Below, one piece after another: positions 1-6,544 of a stretch of 24,357 nt of DNA. Origin of the DNA: a virus; IMG/VR virus record IMGVR_UViG_3300027759_000410, positions 1 to 24,357 of that record, one strand, 5' to 3'. The notes under the pieces are model-generated. The model saw only the letters and a program-made list of their open reading frames with translations. It made no database searches and was not told the origin of the DNA. The translations under genes and the position numbers were made by a program. The first letter of the stretch is position 1. Every line of letters begins with the position of its first letter.

Positions 1-729
1 GATGATGACCTGTCATCAGTAGAAGTAGACGTATGTGGATTATCCGCGATGGCTGAGATTTGTCAATTCTCTTTGGAGCAATCATTCGTTTCATTGCAAA
101 TGACAAAAGGATCTAACGGTGATTTCACTGTTGCGTCTTTCATGGACTTCTATTGGGGAGAAATGGCGAAAACAATCGCTGAGAACATCGAGAAATTACG
201 TTGGTTAGGTGACACAACTTCATTAGTTCCTGCACTTGCATTGTGTGATGGTTATGTGAAGTCATTGGTTGCTGATTCAGCTAACGTAATTGATATCACA
301 TCTCCAGTTGCAATCACTCCATCAAATGTTCTTGCTAAATTAGCATTGGTGTACGCTGCAATTCCTGCTGCGGTTATCGCTAACCAAGAGGAGTTGAGAA
401 TCTATGTATCTACACCGGTAGCTACTGCTTACCGTGCTGCGGTTGCTGCTGCCAACACTCAAGCCAACTTGACTCAAGCATTGGATTTCTCTTACTTAGG
501 TATCAAAATGGTAATGTGTCCAGGAATGGGTACAACATCTAAAATTGTCGCTACGTTACGCGGAAATCTTTTGTATGCATTTGATGCTGAAGGAGATGGA
601 AAAGCGTTGAGAGCTATCAATCTTGCTGATACAGTTGCTGAGCCGGTTATCCGTACTCGTGCAAACATGAAAGTTGGATTCACTCATGTGAATGGTAATG
701 AGATTGTATTCTACAACTCTGCATCTTAA
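1..729 (+). CDS. Major capsid protein, HK97-fold-like (5' truncated by window edge)
   Basis: The reading frame is open from base 1, so the gene begins upstream. The first internal ATG at 49 is only a Met inside the protein. The visible 242 residues resemble the C-terminal part of capsid proteins of Bacteroidetes phages: a block with DFYWGEMAKTIAENI, then LALCDGYVKSL, then a stretch with AKLALVYAAIPAAVI and ELRIYVSTPVATAYRAA, and a beta-rich end with TLRGNLLYAFDAEGD. The protein would form the head shell. It is followed by a terminator-like hairpin and a tail-tube-like gene, which fits a structural module. The call rests on remembered family pattern and context; a protease or scaffold region, if any, lies outside the window. 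Another head protein is the main alternative. Confidence 0.72.
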   Translation, partial: DDDLSSVEVDVCGLSAMAEICQFSLEQSFVSLQMTKGSNGDFTVASFMDFYWGEMAKTIAENIEKLRWLGDTTSLVPALALCDGYVKSLVADSANVIDITSPVAITPSNVLAKLALVYAAIPAAVIANQEELRIYVSTPVATAYRAAVAAANTQANLTQALDFSYLGIKMVMCPGMGTTSKIVATLRGNLLYAFDAEGDGKALRAINLADTVAEPVIRTRANMKVGFTHVNGNEIVFYNSAS

Positions 730-740
730 TTAATATTCTT

Positions 741-770
741 GAGGGGATGAAATACTCCCCTCTATTTTTT
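741..770 (+). terminator. Rho-independent terminator after the capsid gene
   Basis: A perfect 7-bp stem GAGGGGA (741-747) / TCCCCTC (756-762) with an 8-nt loop is followed by TATTTTTT. It lies 12 bases after the capsid stop. It may lower transcription of downstream genes relative to the capsid gene, a common arrangement in phages. Confidence 0.85.
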
Positions 771-789
771 AATATTTAAAACAACAAAA

Positions 790-1314
790 ATGGCTTGTGA
801 AAATTTAGAAACTATTGTCAAATCATGTTTGAACAACAGTGGGGGGATTTTCAAAGTGTACATAAATCAACAAGATAACATCGATACAATCGCATTTGCT
901 GCGGCTCCTAACACATGGACAATCGATGAAATTAACCTGATCGTGGGTGGTGATTTATATACTGAATTTGAAATCCGTAGAAATACCGGAAGTTACACCG
1001 AAGATGCAGCGATTGACCTTGTCAATGGTAGCTCATATGTAACCGCAACAATCAGCTTGATGTTCCACCGCCGTGATCAAGCGAAATCTCAAGCAATTAA
1101 AGTTCTTGGTGCTGGTCAACAATACCTGAACGCAATCATTCAAGATGCTAATGGTTTGTATTGGTACTTCCCATACTTGCAATTGAGTGCAGTTGGTGAA
1201 GGCTCAGGAACTGCTCGTGCAGATGGTAGCAAATATTCAGTGACATTGATTGCTGAGAATGATTTCCTTGCATACCAGGTAGATCCAACAATCATCCCTG
1301 CGTTGATTGCTTAA
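790..1314 (+). CDS. Tail tube-like structural protein
   Basis: This 174-residue protein starts MACENLETI in an A-rich leader typical of Bacteroidetes starts. It is mostly beta-strand in character, with a central segment around residues 60-130 (AAIDLVNGSSYVTATISLMF, then QQYLNAIIQDANGLYW) and a C-terminal TLIAENDFLAYQVD. The size and beta-rich pattern suit the tube-forming or neck proteins encoded beside the capsid in Bacteroidetes phages. It sits alone between two terminators, as expected for a highly expressed structural protein made in many copies. No catalytic motif is visible. A head decoration or neck protein is the main alternative. Confidence 0.5.
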   Translation: MACENLETIVKSCLNNSGGIFKVYINQQDNIDTIAFAAAPNTWTIDEINLIVGGDLYTEFEIRRNTGSYTEDAAIDLVNGSSYVTATISLMFHRRDQAKSQAIKVLGAGQQYLNAIIQDANGLYWYFPYLQLSAVGEGSGTARADGSKYSVTLIAENDFLAYQVDPTIIPALIA

Positions 1315-1334
1315 TATTATCTAAAAAAAGAGAG

Positions 1335-1360
1335 AGCCATCCATTAGGGTGGCTTTTTTT
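1335..1360 (+). terminator. Rho-independent terminator after the tube-like gene
   Basis: An 8-bp stem AGCCATCC (1335-1342) / GGGTGGCT (1347-1354), with one G-T pair and an ATTA loop, runs into seven T residues. A run of A residues at 1323-1329 mirrors the T tract, so it could also work on the opposite strand. Confidence 0.88.
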
Positions 1361-1374
1361 ATAAACATTTTTCC

Positions 1375-1395
1375 TACTTTTTATAATATATTAGT
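1375..1395 (+). promoter_or_regulatory. Possible late promoter element
   Basis: Immediately downstream of a terminator, TACTTTTT followed by ATAATATATTAGT runs up to the ATG at 1396. The layout closely matches 16950-16968 (TATTTTTG then TTAATATATAT, then ATG), the only other large transcription restart in the structural genes. TACTTTTT differs from the Bacteroidetes TAnnTTTG box at its last base. A restart of transcription is needed here if the terminator at 1335 is efficient. The call is inference. Confidence 0.35.
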
Positions 1396-1737
1396 ATGAT
1401 TTACATTGATAAAGGTGAGGTGAATTCAATTGTGCTGACTCTAACCGAGGTAAGCACTCTCTCGAATCCGTATTATTTGTTCGTTTTTAACAACGAAATG
1501 GATACAACCGACACTCCAATCCTATTCACGACCGATGACATCTCCACTTGGAAGGAAAGATTCAATCTCTTCCTATTGGATGAGCCGGTTGATGTGATTT
1601 TGGTCAAAGGACAATACCGATATCAAGTGTATGAATCAACAATTCCACCAACATCTATCCAGGACACAACGGGAATCGTTATTGAAGAGGGTAGAATGGT
1701 TGTAAGTGGTGCAATACAAAACTCAATCTACGATTAA
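1396..1737 (+). CDS. Hypothetical phage protein in structural module
   Basis: The 113-residue product is not recognised. It looks beta-rich and acidic, starting MIYIDKGEVNSIVLTL and ending in VVSGAIQNSIYD, with no membrane segment or catalytic motif. It is the first gene after a terminator and lies one base upstream of the portal start at 1739, so it is probably co-transcribed with the portal. A head-tail joining or neck role is possible from position only. Confidence 0.7.
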   Translation: MIYIDKGEVNSIVLTLTEVSTLSNPYYLFVFNNEMDTTDTPILFTTDDISTWKERFNLFLLDEPVDVILVKGQYRYQVYESTIPPTSIQDTTGIVIEEGRMVVSGAIQNSIYD

Positions 1738-1738
1738 C

Positions 1739-3052
1739 ATGGGATTATTTGACCGATTTAGAACAACAAAACAACAGTCACCGGAAGTGGTGGAAGGATA
1801 TCAATCCTTTTCAACACCATTCCTTAAAATTGGCTCAGGGAATTTATCTCTTCCATATGTGAATGGGAGGCATCAAACAAGTGGATGGATTCCATTTGGT
1901 GATGCGAATTTATTTCCTTCCGTATTGAATCAATTGGTATACTCATCACCATTGCATGGAAGTATCGTTGACTACAAAACAAATGCAGTCATTGGTGGAG
2001 GAATTGAATTACAAACAACCACAACGACACCTCAGGAGTTACTTGAATTGTACACATTTGAGAAGAAATCAAAATTGAAAAAGACAGTTCGGATAACAAC
2101 CGAACAATTGATTGTCCACAACCGCGTATATTTCAAATTGTACTTTGATGATAAGATGAAGCTCACACGAATAGAGAATGTATCTCCGGACAAAGTGAGA
2201 AGAGGACAAAATCCTAACAACTACTTTATTTGCGATGATTGGGCAGCAAGAATTGACGTGCGTGATATCCAAAGACATCATCCAACTTGCACCGACCGAT
2301 GCCAATTATTTGTATATGAGGTTGAGTGTTTAGGTCAAGAGTGGTATCCGCTTCCAAAATACACATCGGCACTTAATTTTGCATATCTCTCGGGCGAGTT
2401 ATCGTACTTCGCAAAATCAAACATTCAGAACAGTGTTTTCCCATCATTTGCGATGATGTTCCCTAAGCGACCGCAGTCGGAAGAGGAGAAGAATGTACTT
2501 CGGTCCACAATGGACAAGATGAAAGGTGCGGCAAATGCAGGAAAAGCAGTTGCATTCTTTGCCAATGGTGCAGAGCAGATGCCTAAAATTGAAGCTATTC
2601 CAACAAATCAAAACGATAAACTATTCCAGGAAGCATCCGGATTGAATACTGAGCAGATTTGTTTTGCTCATACAATAGATCCGATACTGATGGGAGTTCG
2701 AACAACCGGCTCACTTGGCTCAGGTAGTGATATCAAACAAGCGTATGTGATATTTGAAAAGAATGTCGTGATGCCATTGAGAGAGCAGGTTGCTGATATC
2801 TTCAATGAGATACTTCGAATTGCAAAAATTAACGCAGATTTCAGAATCAACAACTTCCAAATCATCAATGAAACAATTGTTGAGGTGGAGGGAGATGCAT
2901 CCAAAACACAAGACGCATTGAATGCCATGAGTCCATTGGTTGCGACCAAGGTACTTAACACAATGACCACAAATGAAGTTCGTGCATTAGCTGCCTTGGC
3001 TCCGGTTGAAGGCGGTGATGTAGTTCCATCCACACAAACACCTCAAGCATAA
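1739..3052 (+). CDS. Portal protein
   Basis: The 437-residue product is predicted to form the dodecameric portal ring through which DNA enters the head. I place the start at MGLFDRF (1739), one base after the upstream stop. An in-frame ATG at 1706 would add 11 residues overlapping the previous gene and is less likely. Portal-like features are the N-terminal LHGSIVDYKTNAVIGGG helix region, a mixed alpha/beta core, and a C-terminal helical part with LMGVRTTGSLGSGSDIKQ followed by FEKNVVMPLREQVADIFNEIL, the usual pre-stem pattern of SPP1-like portals. Its stop overlaps the next start (TAATG). The assignment is from family resemblance; it lies after the capsid gene, the reverse of the usual order. 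Confidence 0.75.
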   Translation: MGLFDRFRTTKQQSPEVVEGYQSFSTPFLKIGSGNLSLPYVNGRHQTSGWIPFGDANLFPSVLNQLVYSSPLHGSIVDYKTNAVIGGGIELQTTTTTPQELLELYTFEKKSKLKKTVRITTEQLIVHNRVYFKLYFDDKMKLTRIENVSPDKVRRGQNPNNYFICDDWAARIDVRDIQRHHPTCTDRCQLFVYEVECLGQEWYPLPKYTSALNFAYLSGELSYFAKSNIQNSVFPSFAMMFPKRPQSEEEKNVLRSTMDKMKGAANAGKAVAFFANGAEQMPKIEAIPTNQNDKLFQEASGLNTEQICFAHTIDPILMGVRTTGSLGSGSDIKQAYVIFEKNVVMPLREQVADIFNEILRIAKINADFRINNFQIINETIVEVEGDASKTQDALNAMSPLVATKVLNTMTTNEVRALAALAPVEGGDVVPSTQTPQA

Positions 3053-3618
3053 TGTTGTATTTCATCACCGAAACCTACCTCAAAACAAATACACCAATCA
3101 CTGCCAATGTGGATGTGACTGATGTGACACCATACATCGCTACTCAAGCACAATTGAGAGTGATGCCAATCCTTGGGACTGTCTTTTATGATTATTTATT
3201 GGAGGCATACAACGACCAAACATTGACACCGGAAGAGGAAGCTCTTGTTCTATTCATCCAACCGGTGATTGCTTGGCGTTCAGCTGAGGATGCAATCTTT
3301 GGATTGACCTACCAATTGAAAAACAAAGGACTTCAAACTCAGTTCGGTGATAACTCATCCAGTGTATCGCGTTCAGATGTCGCATTTGGGATGGAACACT
3401 ATGCTCAAAAAGCATCATTCTTTGAGATGAGATTGATTCGCTACCTGGTAAAGAACAAAGCAGAATTTCCACTATTCACATCCCATGAGAATCGCGATAC
3501 CGATTTAAGACCTCAGATTGATTGTCATATGTGTGTTGGAAATTGCTTCATGAATGGAACTTGGACTTGTGGATATCCAACTGATAACGGTTATAACAAT
3601 CAAATCTTGGTATTATGA
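3052..3618 (+). CDS. Head-tail connector-like protein (DUF6712-like)
   Basis: The product of 188 residues starts MLYFITETYLKTNTPI and has a helical middle (AWRSAEDAIFGLTYQL, then EHYAQKASFFEMRLIRYLVKN). It resembles the family of Bacteroidetes phage proteins found right after the portal, which I recall as DUF6712; I could not confirm this. By position a head-tail connector or completion protein is likely. The C-terminal 35 residues are unusual, with four cysteines in the order C-x2-C-x3-C-x8-C (CHMCVGNCFMNGTWTC), which could bind a metal. It overlaps the portal stop and the holin start. Confidence 0.55.
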   Translation: MLYFITETYLKTNTPITANVDVTDVTPYIATQAQLRVMPILGTVFYDYLLEAYNDQTLTPEEEALVLFIQPVIAWRSAEDAIFGLTYQLKNKGLQTQFGDNSSSVSRSDVAFGMEHYAQKASFFEMRLIRYLVKNKAEFPLFTSHENRDTDLRPQIDCHMCVGNCFMNGTWTCGYPTDNGYNNQILVL

Positions 3619-4040
3619 GGCAGAATGTGTTGATGTTGACTGCATCCTTTTGGGCGATACTCTCACCAGTGATGCCAATGATATACTTGGCAATGTTAGC
3701 CATCTTCATTGATACCTGCTTCGGCATTTGGCGATCAGTAAAAAAAGGAGGATGGAATGCATTCCAATCTCGCAGATTATCCGACACAATTTCCAAGTCA
3801 TTACTTTATGGTGGTGCAATTATGTTCACCTTCCTCATCGAGAAGTACATCGCAGGAGATATCATCGCACAATTTATCTCGGTTGAGCTTATAATGACCA
3901 AAGTATTCGCATTCTTTTGTGTGATGGTGGAAATCAAGTCAATCAACGAATCATATGAGAGTGTGACCGGCAAGAATGTACTCGCAGCTCTTCGCAAATT
4001 TATCACCAGGACAAAAACAAACTTAGACGAATTCAAATGA
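3615..4040 (+). CDS. Phage holin (holin 4 / phi29-Cp-1-like family)
   Basis: This 141-residue membrane protein has about three hydrophobic stretches: residues 8-38, 62-80 and 90-110. Conserved elements of toxin-secretion/lysis holins can be seen: FIDTCFGIWRSVKKGG after the first hydrophobic region, RRLSDTISKSLLYGG, and VEIKSINESYESVTG near the end. It would form lesions in the inner membrane and time the release of the endolysin, whose start overlaps this stop by four bases (ATGA). The charged tail after residue 110 should be cytoplasmic. Confidence 0.8.
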   Translation: MRQNVLMLTASFWAILSPVMPMIYLAMLAIFIDTCFGIWRSVKKGGWNAFQSRRLSDTISKSLLYGGAIMFTFLIEKYIAGDIIAQFISVELIMTKVFAFFCVMVEIKSINESYESVTGKNVLAALRKFITRTKTNLDEFK

Positions 4041-4600
4041 CATTGATTGAAAAGTACGTTGTTTTCACTAAAAAGTGGGAAGGTGGACTATCCAAAGATA
4101 AATCAGATTCAGCATCTAGCTATCCTTGTCCAACTCCTTATAAGGGAAAAACGGGATATCACACAAACGCAGGAATAACTTACAAAGCGTGGGTTTCGTT
4201 TTTTGGAACTGACAATGATTCACGTTTCTATCTTATGAACGCTGAGGATTGGTTTAAGATATTTAAGAAGGGATATTGGGATGCAGTCAAAGGTGATTTG
4301 TATATGTCACAAAATATTGCAATATTTGTTACCGGAATGGCATGGGGGAGTGGAGCTAAACAAGCAATCAAATCACTTCAAACTGCAATCAATCACTGCG
4401 GAGTTAAATGTGAAGTAGATGGAGTCATTGGAAGTCAAACAATAAATGCAGCCAATTCAATTGAGCCGAGAGTATTATTTGATACCTTAACAAATGAGAG
4501 AGAGAGATTTTTTTATGCAATTGGAGTGGGAAAAAATGCTAAATTTATTAACGGATGGATCAATCGACTAAACGCTTATCGTTCTACATTTCGACCTTAA
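4037..4600 (+). CDS. Endolysin, glycoside hydrolase family 108 muramidase
   Basis: The 187-residue enzyme should cut the peptidoglycan sugar backbone. The N-terminal motif KWEGGLSKD supplies the expected catalytic Glu15, and GYHTNAGITYKAW (residues 40-52) matches the family's G-x-T-x-x-GIT element. Residues 110-187 contain DGVIGSQTINAANS and TLTNERERFFYAI, the pattern of the small predicted peptidoglycan-binding domain that follows GH108 in many phage lysins. There is no signal peptide, so export should depend on the holin upstream. The 3' end overlaps the spanin-like gene by 46 bases. Confidence 0.87.
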   Translation: MTLIEKYVVFTKKWEGGLSKDKSDSASSYPCPTPYKGKTGYHTNAGITYKAWVSFFGTDNDSRFYLMNAEDWFKIFKKGYWDAVKGDLYMSQNIAIFVTGMAWGSGAKQAIKSLQTAINHCGVKCEVDGVIGSQTINAANSIEPRVLFDTLTNERERFFYAIGVGKNAKFINGWINRLNAYRSTFRP

Positions 4601-4986
4601 TTTTATTAAGTTCATGTTCAGCTGAACATCATTTGAACAAAGCAATCAAAAAAGGATACAAATGTGAGGAGGTATCCGATACCATCCAAATCACATCGGT
4701 TGATTCATTTCCCGTGATCGTTAACAACGAAATTGTGTGGGAGAAATTCATCACTCAAAAGGATACGGTTGTAATGTGGCACACGCAGTATGTTCCAAAG
4801 ACTAGGTGGGAGAAAAAGATTGAGTATAAATTGAAAAGAGATACTATTCGCCAAATTCAAAAGGTGGAAGTTGCAAAATATAAGAGTCAAAGGAAAACAC
4901 GACCTAACATATGGCTCTTTATAATCGGATTCCTCTTGGGAATCGTTACCAAATACCTCTTGAGATATGCTAAAAAAGCACTCTAA
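4555..4986 (+). CDS. Candidate unimolecular spanin (u-spanin)
   Basis: The 143-residue product has a short N-terminal signal sequence with a good lipobox, LLSSC (lipid-anchored Cys21), and a single C-terminal transmembrane segment at about residues 119-137, ending in the positive tail RYAKKAL. About 95 periplasmic residues lie between them. An outer-membrane lipid anchor joined to an inner-membrane anchor in one chain is the topology of u-spanins such as T1 gp11 (known family property), which fuse inner and outer membranes at the end of lysis. Its position directly after holin and endolysin, overlapping the latter by 46 bases, supports this. The call comes from topology and context, not sequence identity. 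Confidence 0.72.
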   Translation: MDQSTKRLSFYISTLILLSSCSAEHHLNKAIKKGYKCEEVSDTIQITSVDSFPVIVNNEIVWEKFITQKDTVVMWHTQYVPKTRWEKKIEYKLKRDTIRQIQKVEVAKYKSQRKTRPNIWLFIIGFLLGIVTKYLLRYAKKAL

Positions 4987-5842
4987 AAACATTCACGAGC
5001 TTCATCTTGATGGCGCGACTGTTCAACTTGCAATGATGTCCGACCTTCACTGGGATAATCCGAAATGCGATTGGGATCTATTGAAACGTGATTTTGATTA
5101 CTGCCTTGAGAACGATATTAAGGTCATGGTGAATGGTGACTTCTTTTGTTTGATGCAAGGGAAAGGTGATAAACGAGGAAATAAGTCAGATATCCGACCG
5201 GAACACAACAACGCAAAGTATTTGGATTCAATCGTTGAAACCGCGGTTGAATGGTTTAGTCCATATGCTCACATCCTTACTGTTATAGGATACGGTAATC
5301 ATGAAACTGCAATCATCAAGCATCAAGAAACCGACATCCTTCAACGATTCGTTGACTTGCTTAATTACAAGAATGGTAGCAACGTAATGACCGGAGGTTA
5401 TGGTGGATGGATTATCATTCATCAACAATATACAACGAGTTCATGGACCACAACCAAATTAAAATACTTCCACGGATCAGGCGGTGGAGGAATCGTGACC
5501 AAAGGAGCAATCAACTTGACCAGGGCATTGGAAACATACGAGGACTTCGATATCTTCTCAATGGGCCACATCCATGAGAATGCTTGTCGAAATGATGTGA
5601 GAGATACAGTAACTCATTCACCGAAGCATGGATATGTCAACCATCACAAAAACATTCACCTCATGCTTACCGGAACTTACAAAGAGGAGTACGGTGATGG
5701 CTCCAAAGGATGGCATGTTGAGCGAGGAGCTCCCATCAAACCAACCGGAGGAAGAATACTCAAGATAAATGCCAAAGAAATAAAGAAGGAAGGTATAAGA
5801 AAAATGTACAAAAGTATCGACTCAATCAAATTTCCTTTGTAA
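4967..5842 (+). CDS. Calcineurin-like metallophosphoesterase
   Basis: This 291-residue protein has the full metal-binding set of the family: SDLHWD (Asp26, His28), NGDFF (Asp58), GNHE (Asn111-His112), FHGSG (His169) and GHIHE (His201, His203). It should hydrolyse phosphate mono- or diesters with two metal ions; a DNA-related or cyclic-nucleotide substrate is possible but unproven. The start overlaps the spanin-like gene by 20 bases, the first motif begins at residue 25, and no better start is visible. It is the last gene before a terminator. No signal peptide is seen, so it should be cytoplasmic. Confidence 0.88.
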   Translation: MLKKHSKNIHELHLDGATVQLAMMSDLHWDNPKCDWDLLKRDFDYCLENDIKVMVNGDFFCLMQGKGDKRGNKSDIRPEHNNAKYLDSIVETAVEWFSPYAHILTVIGYGNHETAIIKHQETDILQRFVDLLNYKNGSNVMTGGYGGWIIIHQQYTTSSWTTTKLKYFHGSGGGGIVTKGAINLTRALETYEDFDIFSMGHIHENACRNDVRDTVTHSPKHGYVNHHKNIHLMLTGTYKEEYGDGSKGWHVERGAPIKPTGGRILKINAKEIKKEGIRKMYKSIDSIKFPL

Positions 5843-5866
5843 ATTAGCGAATCATTAGCGTGTGTT

Positions 5867-5897
5867 AAGGGGGATGTCGAGAGGCTCCCCTTTTTTT
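5867..5897 (+). terminator. Rho-independent terminator ending the lysis operon
   Basis: AAGGGGG (5867-5873) pairs with TCCCCTT (5886-5892), including one G-T pair, around a 12-nt loop ATGTCGAGAGGC, followed by a run of T. It lies 25 bases after the phosphoesterase stop and closes the rightward late transcript. The loop shares the TGTCG..AGGC block with the leader at 8075-8092. Confidence 0.82.
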
Positions 5898-5915
5898 ATG
5901 GGTATAACCTGAGTT

Positions 5916-5977
5916 TTGTCAACTTTTTTCAGGCTATAACTTGACAAACATTTGACACTATTTAGATTTATTGTCAA
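5916..5977. repeat. Four TTGACA/TTGTCAA half-sites
   Basis: TTGTCAA occurs at 5916-5922 and 5971-5977, and the opposite orientation TTGACA(A) at 5941-5947 and 5952-5957. They form two facing pairs around an AT-rich centre, as an operator might. TTGACA also resembles a sigma70 -35 box, but Bacteroidetes promoters do not use that box. Confidence 0.45.
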
Positions 5978-5983
5978 TTGTAT

Positions 5984-6023
5984 ATACGCATTGATACGAA
6001 TCGATACGCAAAATATACGAATT
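5984..6023. repeat. Four ATACG iterons with 10-11 bp spacing
   Basis: ATACG begins at 5984, 5994, 6004 and 6015, as ATACGCATTG, ATACGAATCG, ATACGCAAAAT and ATACGAATTT. One-turn spacing places all copies on the same helix face, a pattern typical of replication-initiator or repressor arrays. Confidence 0.65.
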
Positions 6024-6034
6024 TCACCTTCATT

Positions 6035-6048
6035 AAGTAAATTTACTT
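6035..6048. repeat. 14-bp perfect palindrome
   Basis: AAGTAAATTTACTT is identical on both strands, consistent with a dimer-binding site. It lies about 73 bases upstream of the -33 box of the early promoter. Confidence 0.5.
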
Positions 6049-6120
6049 TACATGAATACCCCATCGGGTATAGCATTCACAATTAATTTTGTTCAAAAGT
6101 GAAAAAAAAGTTAAAAAAGT

Positions 6121-6150
6121 TTTGCATTTGTGAAACCTTTCATATCTTTG
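6121..6150 (+). promoter_or_regulatory. Bacteroidetes-type promoter for the early small-gene operon
   Basis: TTTG (6121-6124) and TATCTTTG (6143-6150) are separated by 18 bases, a very good match to the Bacteroidetes primary sigma factor consensus TTTG-N~19-TAnnTTTG. An A-rich tract lies just upstream. Transcription would start near 6156, leaving about a 20-base A-rich leader before the ATG at 6177. Confidence 0.82.
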
Positions 6151-6176
6151 TGGAGTAAACAATTAAAAAACACGCA

Positions 6177-6344
6177 ATGAAAAAACAAGAAATGATTGAC
6201 GCAATTATCCAGGAACATGATGTTCTATGGAATGAGTACATGGAGATGCTTGAGGCATTTGGAATCAATGATGAGGGAACTCAGAGAGCAGGAACACGAG
6301 CTGCAACACTTGGACAATTAATCGACAAACTTGAAATCAGATGA
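6177..6344 (+). CDS. Small hypothetical protein, first gene of early operon
   Basis: This 55-residue ORF starts MKKQEMIDAIIQEHD and ends DKLEIR; it is strongly helical, acidic and lacks any membrane segment. It is the first ORF after the promoter at 6121-6150, its ATG follows an A-rich leader, and its stop overlaps the next start (ATGA at 6341). I do not recognise a family. Position as the first early product suggests a host-interaction or regulatory role, which is inference. Confidence 0.72.
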   Translation: MKKQEMIDAIIQEHDVLWNEYMEMLEAFGINDEGTQRAGTRAATLGQLIDKLEIR

Positions 6345-6544
6345 GAACACTAAACGAAAATCAAAAGGACATCCTTGGCACTGTTGTAGCCTTGTCATTA
6401 TTTTGGCTTGTAATCGGTTATCTTTCGATTAACCAAGCTAACTATTGCAATACGGAGAAAGCTCCGCAAATCGAAGAAAAACACGTTCAATCAAAGGTAT
6501 TGGATGCATATGGGGAACTAATTACTAAACACACGCAGAAATGA
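6341..6544 (+). CDS. Small single-pass membrane protein
   Basis: The 67-residue product has one hydrophobic segment at about residues 11-31 (ILGTVVALSLFWLVIGYLSI) followed by a hydrophilic tail of about 36 residues. It belongs to no family I recognise. ATGA overlaps with both neighbours indicate translational coupling. An early membrane protein could act in superinfection exclusion or simply be an accessory; nothing in the sequence decides. Confidence 0.7.
   Translation: MRTLNENQKDILGTVVALSLFWLVIGYLSINQANYCNTEKAPQIEEKHVQSKVLDAYGELITKHTQK

Larger units (their letters stand above)
5898..6120 (+). other. Gene-free, repeat-rich control region
   Basis: No credible gene lies between 5843 and 6176. 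After the terminator this tract carries two GGnTATAAC boxes (around 5901 and 5933), four TTGACA/TGTCAA half-sites (5916-5977), four ATACG repeats at near-helical spacing (5984-6019), a 14-bp palindrome (6035-6048) and a 6-bp inverted repeat (6056-6071). The density of symmetrical sites suggests protein binding: an early-gene operator or an accessory replication site. The proteins involved are unknown. Confidence 0.6.

Noticed and set aside
1706-1738. Longer portal start at the ATG at 1706
   Set aside because: It overlaps the previous gene by 32 bases and adds MVQYKTQSTIN, while MGLFDRF at 1739 follows the stop by one base and looks like a natural start.
2668-3033. Minus-strand open frame of 121 codons within the portal gene
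   Set aside because: It lies fully opposite a well supported gene, and no other minus-strand gene or promoter is visible.
5916-5957. TTGACA boxes as sigma70 -35 elements
   Set aside because: Bacteroidetes promoters use TTTG and TAnnTTTG, and no suitable -10 partner gives a sensible start for a gene nearby.
5855-6076. Minus-strand open frame of 73 codons in the control gap
   Set aside because: It runs through the terminator and all the repeats, has no recognisable domain, and a minus-strand promoter box was not found upstream of it.
6084-6091. TAATTTTG as an additional promoter box
   Set aside because: No TTG lies at the right distance upstream, and the strong promoter 30 bases further on explains expression.
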